From Capsicum annuum (lineage: Eukaryota > Streptophyta > Magnoliopsida > Solanales > Solanaceae), in NCBI RefSeq assembly GCF_002878395.1, contig NC_061115.1:95357364-95421363 (forward strand): DNA of 64,000 nt. Direction: 5' to 3'. Made by a program: the position numbers and the translations under genes. The notes under the pieces were generated by a model. It was not told where the DNA came from, made no database searches, and was given only the letters and a program-made list of their open reading frames with translations. This document shows positions 58,563-64,000 of this stretch, in pieces (position 1 is the stretch's first letter; each line of letters begins with the position of its first letter).

Positions 58563-59263
58563 ATTACTATTGTGATGCTCGTGAGGGGGTTGGTCTTGGA
58601 CTTGTTTGTTCAATATTTTCTTTAGTGATTATCAAGATTCCAAAGTAAGGATCTGGATTGGTATTATTATTGTGTTACATGACTCTTTATTATTTTGTTG
58701 ACATGTGATTGCTCATATCAAGATTTATTAACATTTGAGGAGATTTGAGCTCATCTATACCATTTTTGAATTGATTAATTACATGATATTGATTTGGTTA
58801 TTATAAATCATCCTTGGCTATTGCATCGATATATTTGTAATTGGTAACACTGAGAAATGTAGAATTTTAAAATAAATGAAACACTTTATACACTCCTTGA
58901 TTTAAATATGATATTGGTATACTATATGGAGTGCAAATCTCCCGTGGTGTCCTATTATGAAAGACTTTGCTAGGAAAATGTATACAACATGATATTAAGA
59001 CATTATATTTTAGTCATTGCATTACATTGCATCATTTTCTATCTCTTTTATATGATTGTATTTTGTGTAATTTATTCTTTTTTTTCGTATATCTATTGTG
59101 TGATCAGACATATATTGTTATTGTAGTTGTATTATTTTTATTGTTTAGGAGTTGTACGGTCTAATCCACCATTGGATACTTTTTTGTATATAGGTGGAAT
59201 CTTTGCTAATACTCCTCTTTATATGTTTTGTGTTCTACTTTGCATGTTCAGCTTATGATGCCT
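58563..59263 (+). repeat. segment X2, second copy of an LTR J piece
   Basis: Collinear with X1 (54523-55245) from ATTACT.TTATGATGCTC-like start to the CTTATGATGCC end, with scattered substitutions and a loss of about 25 bases near 58898. It joins directly to RT coding sequence of element I at 59264. There is no LTR terminus at either end, so it is a fragment placed by rearrangement. Confidence 0.7.
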
Positions 59264-60357
59264 AAAGATAGACCTTAGATCCGGCTATCATCAGCTTAAT
59301 GTAAGGAAGGGTGATAATCCAAAGACAAACTTTAGTACCCGCTATCGCCATTTTGAGTTTCTAGTCATGTCCTTCAGGCTAAACAATGCCCCAAAAACAT
59401 TCATGGACTTGATGAACAGAGTGTTCAAACAATATCTGGACATGTTTGTCATAGTCTTTATAGATGATATCCTTGTCTACTCTCACAGTGAGTATGATCA
59501 TGCAACCCATCTCAGAATTATGTTGTAAACTCTTAGAGATCAACAGTTTTTGCCAAATTCAGCAAGTGTAAGTTTTGGCTAAGATCAATAGCCTTTATTG
59601 GTCATATTGTTTCCGCCGATGGCATTAGAGTTGATCCCCAAATGACACAAGCCGTAAGAAATTGGCCTAAACCTATTTCTCCTTCAAACATTAGGAGTTT
59701 CTTGGGTATAGCAGGTTATTATAGACATTTTGTTAAGGTTTTATCGTCTATTGTGTATCCTATGTCTTGATTAACCCAAAAAAAGTTAAGTTCTAGTGGT
59801 CAGATTCTTTCGAGAAGAGTTTTTAGGAGTTAAAGACTAGACTTACTTGAGCCCCAGTTCTAGCGTTACCTGATGGTACGAATGGTTTTGTTGTTTATTG
59901 TGATGCCTCCAGAGTTGGTTTAGGTTGTATGTTGATGCAGAGAGGTGAGGACATAGCCTTTGCCTCTAGACAACTTAAGCCTCATGAAAAGAATTACCCA
60001 ACCCATGATTTTGAATTAGCTGCTATTGTGTTTGCTTTTAAAATTTGGATACATTATCTGTATGGTATGTATGTTGATGTGTTCATGGACCACAAAATAT
60101 TATAGTATGTATTCACCAAGAGAGAGTTGAATCTTCATTAGAGAATGTGGCTGGAGTTGTTAAATGATCATGATATGAGTATGTTGTATCATCCGGTCAA
60201 GACCAATGTAGTGGCATACGTCCTTAGTAGATTGTCTATGGACATTGTTACTCGTGTGGAGAATGATAAGAAAGATTTAGCTGGAGAAGTACAACATTTG
60301 GATAGATTGGGTGTTAGGTTGGTTGACTCAACAAAGGGGAATATTTGGGTTCAAAGT
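59264..60357 (+). pseudogene. pol: element I reverse transcriptase and RNase H (broken)
   Basis: Starts inside RT at [19 protein letters not shown] (first catalytic Asp), then [21 protein letters not shown] and [18 protein letters not shown] (about 59447-59500), with the catalytic DD pair intact. After frameshifts the RNase H part is well readable: [16 protein letters not shown] (59896-59940 region), [24 protein letters not shown] and WLELLNDHDMSMLYHPVKTN. The tail VQHLDRLGVRLVDSTKGNIW ends at the solo LTR G. Upstream RT, protease and gag are missing. The chromovirus type is the same as E. Confidence 0.8.
60353..60357 (+). repeat. target duplication of solo LTR G, left
   Basis: AAAGT here against AGAGT at 63716-63720, one mismatch in five. 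Confidence 0.55.
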
Positions 60358-63300
60358 TGTAACGCCCCGAGATCCCATATTGAGACGTCACATAGTGCTT
60401 ATGACCATAAAGGACCACAAGCTAACTCCTTTTCTGATATCTGTACCTAAACATTGCTTAATATCTGAAATAAATGCAAAAAATGGCCATAAGGTTCAAC
60501 ACATCTATACATACTCAAAACTAAAAACTAAATACTAATATATCTGTCTGAAAATCCTCTAAACTGTCTGAACTATGGAGTTGATGGGACAGGTCCCCAA
60601 CTAACTCCGTCTACTAAAAATATAAACAAAGTCTGATGCAATAATAATAAACTGAGATTCGTACTCAAAAGGAGAGGACACACTGCTATGGCTACTGCTG
60701 CTGGCTGGGACTGAACTACTGAGGAAACTCTGGATCCTGTGCCTCTGAACCTATGGTTTCAAATAGAACACCATAGCGCAAATGTGTTAGTATAGGAATG
60801 TACCAAGTATGTAGATGAGGTAGGTTAAATACAAGGTCTCATGCATGCATAATATCTAAACTAAATAATCATGAAAATATCGTACGAGAACTCATACATG
60901 AATCCACAGACCATAATTACAATCATTGCAACTCTAGATACTGAAACTCGGATACCGCTTTACTGCAGACTGAAATCACTAATGACACTGAGATACTGAA
61001 TCACTGATTCATCTGATACTGATAACTAAGGATCTAGATATACTTATATGAAGGACTGAATTATGAGATTACTGCTTTCGACTGACAGGATTAGAGATCA
61101 ACCTCTCTAACAGATGATTTTAGAAACTATTATCAATGATAAGAAATATGAATATATCTGAATCTGACAACAAGGATACTTAATAGAATCTGAGTCTGTG
61201 AATCAAGCCTGTTTGGCGGCATATCTTTGAATATGATATCGAATAACTGTATATGAGACCAAGCCTATCTAACGGGATGGTCCATGAATCAATGGAACTA
61301 TCTGAGTTCCTCATAAATATAGATGACTGTATCTGACAGTCCTGATTTCTGAAGATTGATACTAAAACCAAAAATAAAACTGAAACTGTGGGAAGTAGTT
61401 ACTTAACCGACATGCCCTGACCTACCAAAGGTGGGGTATAACCTGTAACCCCAGTTAGAAGGATAATACCGTGCATGGGTAAACACCTCTCTATGGTTAA
61501 TCCTCTCTAATGGATGACCCTTACCAGGCAGTCGACCTAAGGCAATATAATAGTCAAATACTCTCTCTCTGGAGGTGACAGCCTTTTCCTAATGGTGACT
61601 CCTATATCCTGCGGTGGCTATGCAATTCTAGAGGTCTGGTATTGTTACTAATGACTCCGGCCTCTCTCATTAATAGAAAGAGACACCATCCCTTTCCTCG
61701 CTTGGTGCTAGTTTCTAATCCCAACTAAAAGACTCTGAACTAAATTCTTAACTGAACACAACTGAACTGAATCTTATACTGATCATATTTCTCAATAGAT
61801 CTGACTGAGTTACGCTGAGATCACTTGGTTCTATATCTGATAGAATGCTATTAGATCAAGGTATCTGACTGATGATATAGAGCTTGAATAGATTATTCGA
61901 ATCGCTTCTGAGATTAGAATCGAACACTTGAGTACTATTAGATCTGAGCTGATTTTAGGACTGAGGCTAGATTACTAGCGGTATAGAGATTACAAAGATA
62001 ACTGAGATTACTGAGCTTTCTTAAGTTCTATAATTGTTTGAGGATACAGAGTTCCATAGTTCACCGAGTTTTGAGAATCATGGCTTAATTGGAATTATCG
62101 AGAGACTGACACAGGCTCTAGACAACAGCTCTATTATCGGGTATAAATACCCCTAGGACTCGATAACATAAAAGTAAAGCATAATCATTCTTGACTAGTC
62201 ATCACCACACTCATTCATTCATTATCACAAGCATTCATTCATCATCACAATCATTCACATATCATCACAACCATTAAAGCATCTTCACAATTATTAAAGC
62301 ATCTCATAATCATTAAAGCATCATGTCAAGCATTCAAGAAACATAGACTTCTATTTATCATCAAAATTACTACATAGTAACTTCAAGCATTTAGGAGTCA
62401 TCAACATATACTAGCGTAGGGAAAACATACCATTAGATCCTACTCCCTTCAACAAGGTCTTTCCATGAATCTGGATATCAATGATTTGGGAAAACTGCAT
62501 ACTCTCGTGTCACAACTTACTTGATAACCACTTGGAATGTATTAAAAACTTAGCATATATCAAAGAGTACATAATTGGGGAATTTATTACTATCACATCT
62601 CCACTTATCATGGAATAATTCATTCACTTGGGCATTTTATCAAACACTTGACATGCATAAACTTGCTCATAATTTGGGGTTTCCTAATCAACATACTATA
62701 GTGACCCTTATTCTTCACCTAAGCTTTTTATCAAACTTATGGGGAGCATGCTTTACTTATTCCACCATTTCTACACCTAAATGATATGAAGACTTCACGG
62801 AGAAAACAACTTTAAGAGGGTTTATCACAAACATCACATGAATTCCACATACTAGGGTCAAATCTCATTAATCTTATAAACAAACATGAATCAAAACTCA
62901 ACATCAGATGGAACATCAATTTTGACTCACATGAATCACTAAAAATTCATAAACATAAAATCTTTGAGTTTTAGAAAAGGGTACTTGAACATCTTGGATG
63001 AACTGGACCCAAGAATCAATATCTACATACCTGGGGAAACTCTTTTCTTGAAGGTTTTTGGAAGGATTTCTTGGTTTCTCTTGATTTTTCCCTTGATATC
63101 TCTTGATTTTTGCTTGAAGAAGAATGGAGGATTTGGTTTTGGAAAACCTTAATTTTTGGAGTGGAAAGAGAGAAAAAGAGGCCAAATCTCATGAAAAGGG
63201 GTATATATTTAGGGGTTGGGAAAAGACCTTTTCATCCTTGGAATTAAACTAAAAAATCCTGATTTTTCATGTTGGTGTGACGCACTATAATCGTGTCAAT

Positions 63301-63715
63301 TCACTGGAAAATGGACAATTGGGAAACTGCACGACGACGTAATGCAGTGGAAATCACATTGCCATCTTGATTGGGAACTGGAACTTTACTGCGATGCGGT
63401 GGAATCACTGAGGTTCACTGGATTTTGACAATTGTCATTTTGGCTGGCTCCGCGATGCACTAAGGTGCGAGGTGGCACATTGTTTTACTAAAATGGCTCT
63501 AACTCTTCACCCGAGTGTCCGATTTGGGTGAATTTGGTATTGATGGAAAGATTATTCAATGATCTACATGAAAAAAAGTTGATATTAGGAAAATTCTGTA
63601 TGCTTCAAAAATTTTACATTTGGAAAGACACTTCTCAATCTTTTGGGATGGGATTTACGCATTACTGAATACACTCTAAGGCTCAAACTAGAAGAGGACT
63701 TTGCGGGGCCTTACA
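60358..63715 (-). mobile_element. solo LTR G (LARD A family), 3.36 kb
   Basis: Begins TGTAACGCCCCGAG and ends GGGGCCTTACA (TGTAA/TTACA inverted ends), with no PBS or PPT outside and an imperfect 5 bp duplication. Both flanks are coding sequence of element I that should be adjacent. This is the expected product of recombination between two LTRs of one element. It holds a U3 word cluster (63270-63480, GCGATGC..GGTG words) and a TATA-like TAAATATATACC on the minus strand near 63199-63212. Shared blocks with A at 61410-61640. Confidence 0.85.
60787..60806 (-). promoter_or_regulatory. stem-loop HP1 in LTR G
   Basis: Plus-strand arms TTAGTA and TACCAA; in the transcript sense UUGGUA pairs with UACUAA. 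Relative to LTR H one C-G pair has become U-A, both sides changed. Confidence 0.45.
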
Positions 63716-64000
63716 AGAGTAGTTCTAGATGTTTCCTTTTTTTTTTTTAAAATGAAGGAGAAGCAAGATATGGATTCTAGTTTGGTCAAACTGAAGGAGC
63801 CAGTTAAAGACCAAAAGGTAGAGGTTTTCTCCCAAGGGGGATATGATGTGTTGAGATACAAAAGTAGATTTTGTGTGTATGTGTTGATGAGTTTAGACAG
63901 ATAATTATGGTTGAAGCACATTTTGTGAATTATTCCACTCATCCAGGTGCTACTAAGATATACCGTAAGTTACAAGAAATCAATTGGTAGAGTCGGATGA
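63716..64000 (+). pseudogene. pol: element I integrase start (runs off the window)
   Basis: After the LTR, the open stretch 63701-63901 reads MKEKQDMDSSLVKLKE, VEVFSQGGYDVLRYK and RFCVYVLMSLDR. This is the linker before the integrase zinc domain. It continues in another frame with STHPGATKIYRKLQEINWW to the window end. It contains the segment that is deleted in element E near 32758. A T-run (63736-63749) just after the LTR is an additional small insertion. Confidence 0.75.

Noticed and set aside
58563..60357. Reading H and G as the two LTRs of one minus-strand element with a 1.8 kb interior
   Set aside because: There is no PBS complement before G and no PPT complement after H, and the interval contains plus-strand RT of element I and segment X2.

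Overview
This window is plant nuclear DNA: a nest of decayed retrotransposons with no host gene, tRNA, rRNA or CRISPR array that I can support. It is AT-rich and every long reading frame is broken. The coding remnants are plant Ty3/gypsy chromoviruses (gag, protease, reverse transcriptase, RNase H, integrase, chromodomain; Tekay/Del-like with long LTRs and an initiator-Met tRNA primer site), one Athila/Tat-like gypsy element, a plant L1-type LINE and an RTE-type LINE tail. The LTR styles look Solanaceae-like (Solanum or Capsicum heterochromatin). That assignment rests on recognition of repeat style, not on a search.

Layout. 1-5447: element A, minus strand, a non-coding large retrotransposon derivative (LARD) with a 3.2 kb LTR, inserted in the 5' LTR of B. 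5448-13083: element B, plus-strand chromovirus with all domains as pseudogenes. 13084-17660: element C, Athila-like integrase followed by an ORF in the envelope position. 17944-18255: a minus-strand integrase scrap. 18256-22701: three truncated or solo LTRs (N, K, M). 22702-36691: minus-strand LARD D, whose 5' LTR is split by E. 26932-36647: element E, a complete 9.7 kb chromovirus with two about 2.39 kb LTRs, PBS, PPT and the target duplication TGAAT.

36692-53110: chromovirus J, cut open by an RTE LINE tail (37151-37685) and by an L1 LINE (39567-51965); the LINE is itself split by a plus-strand LARD F (42345-50146). 53111-59263: the LTR of J, with a 0.7 kb segment present twice around a truncated minus LTR H. 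59264-64000: chromovirus I, interrupted by solo LTR G (60358-63715).

How the parts relate. The autonomous-type chromoviruses carried the enzymes. A, D, F, G and H have LTRs and/or leader, PBS and PPT of the same style but no protein-coding core, so they were probably mobilised in trans. The observation I rate highest is a pair of short inverted repeats (stem-loops HP1 and HP2) at nearly constant distance from the LTR 3' end in both coding and non-coding families. Several base pairs are preserved by wobble or paired substitutions.
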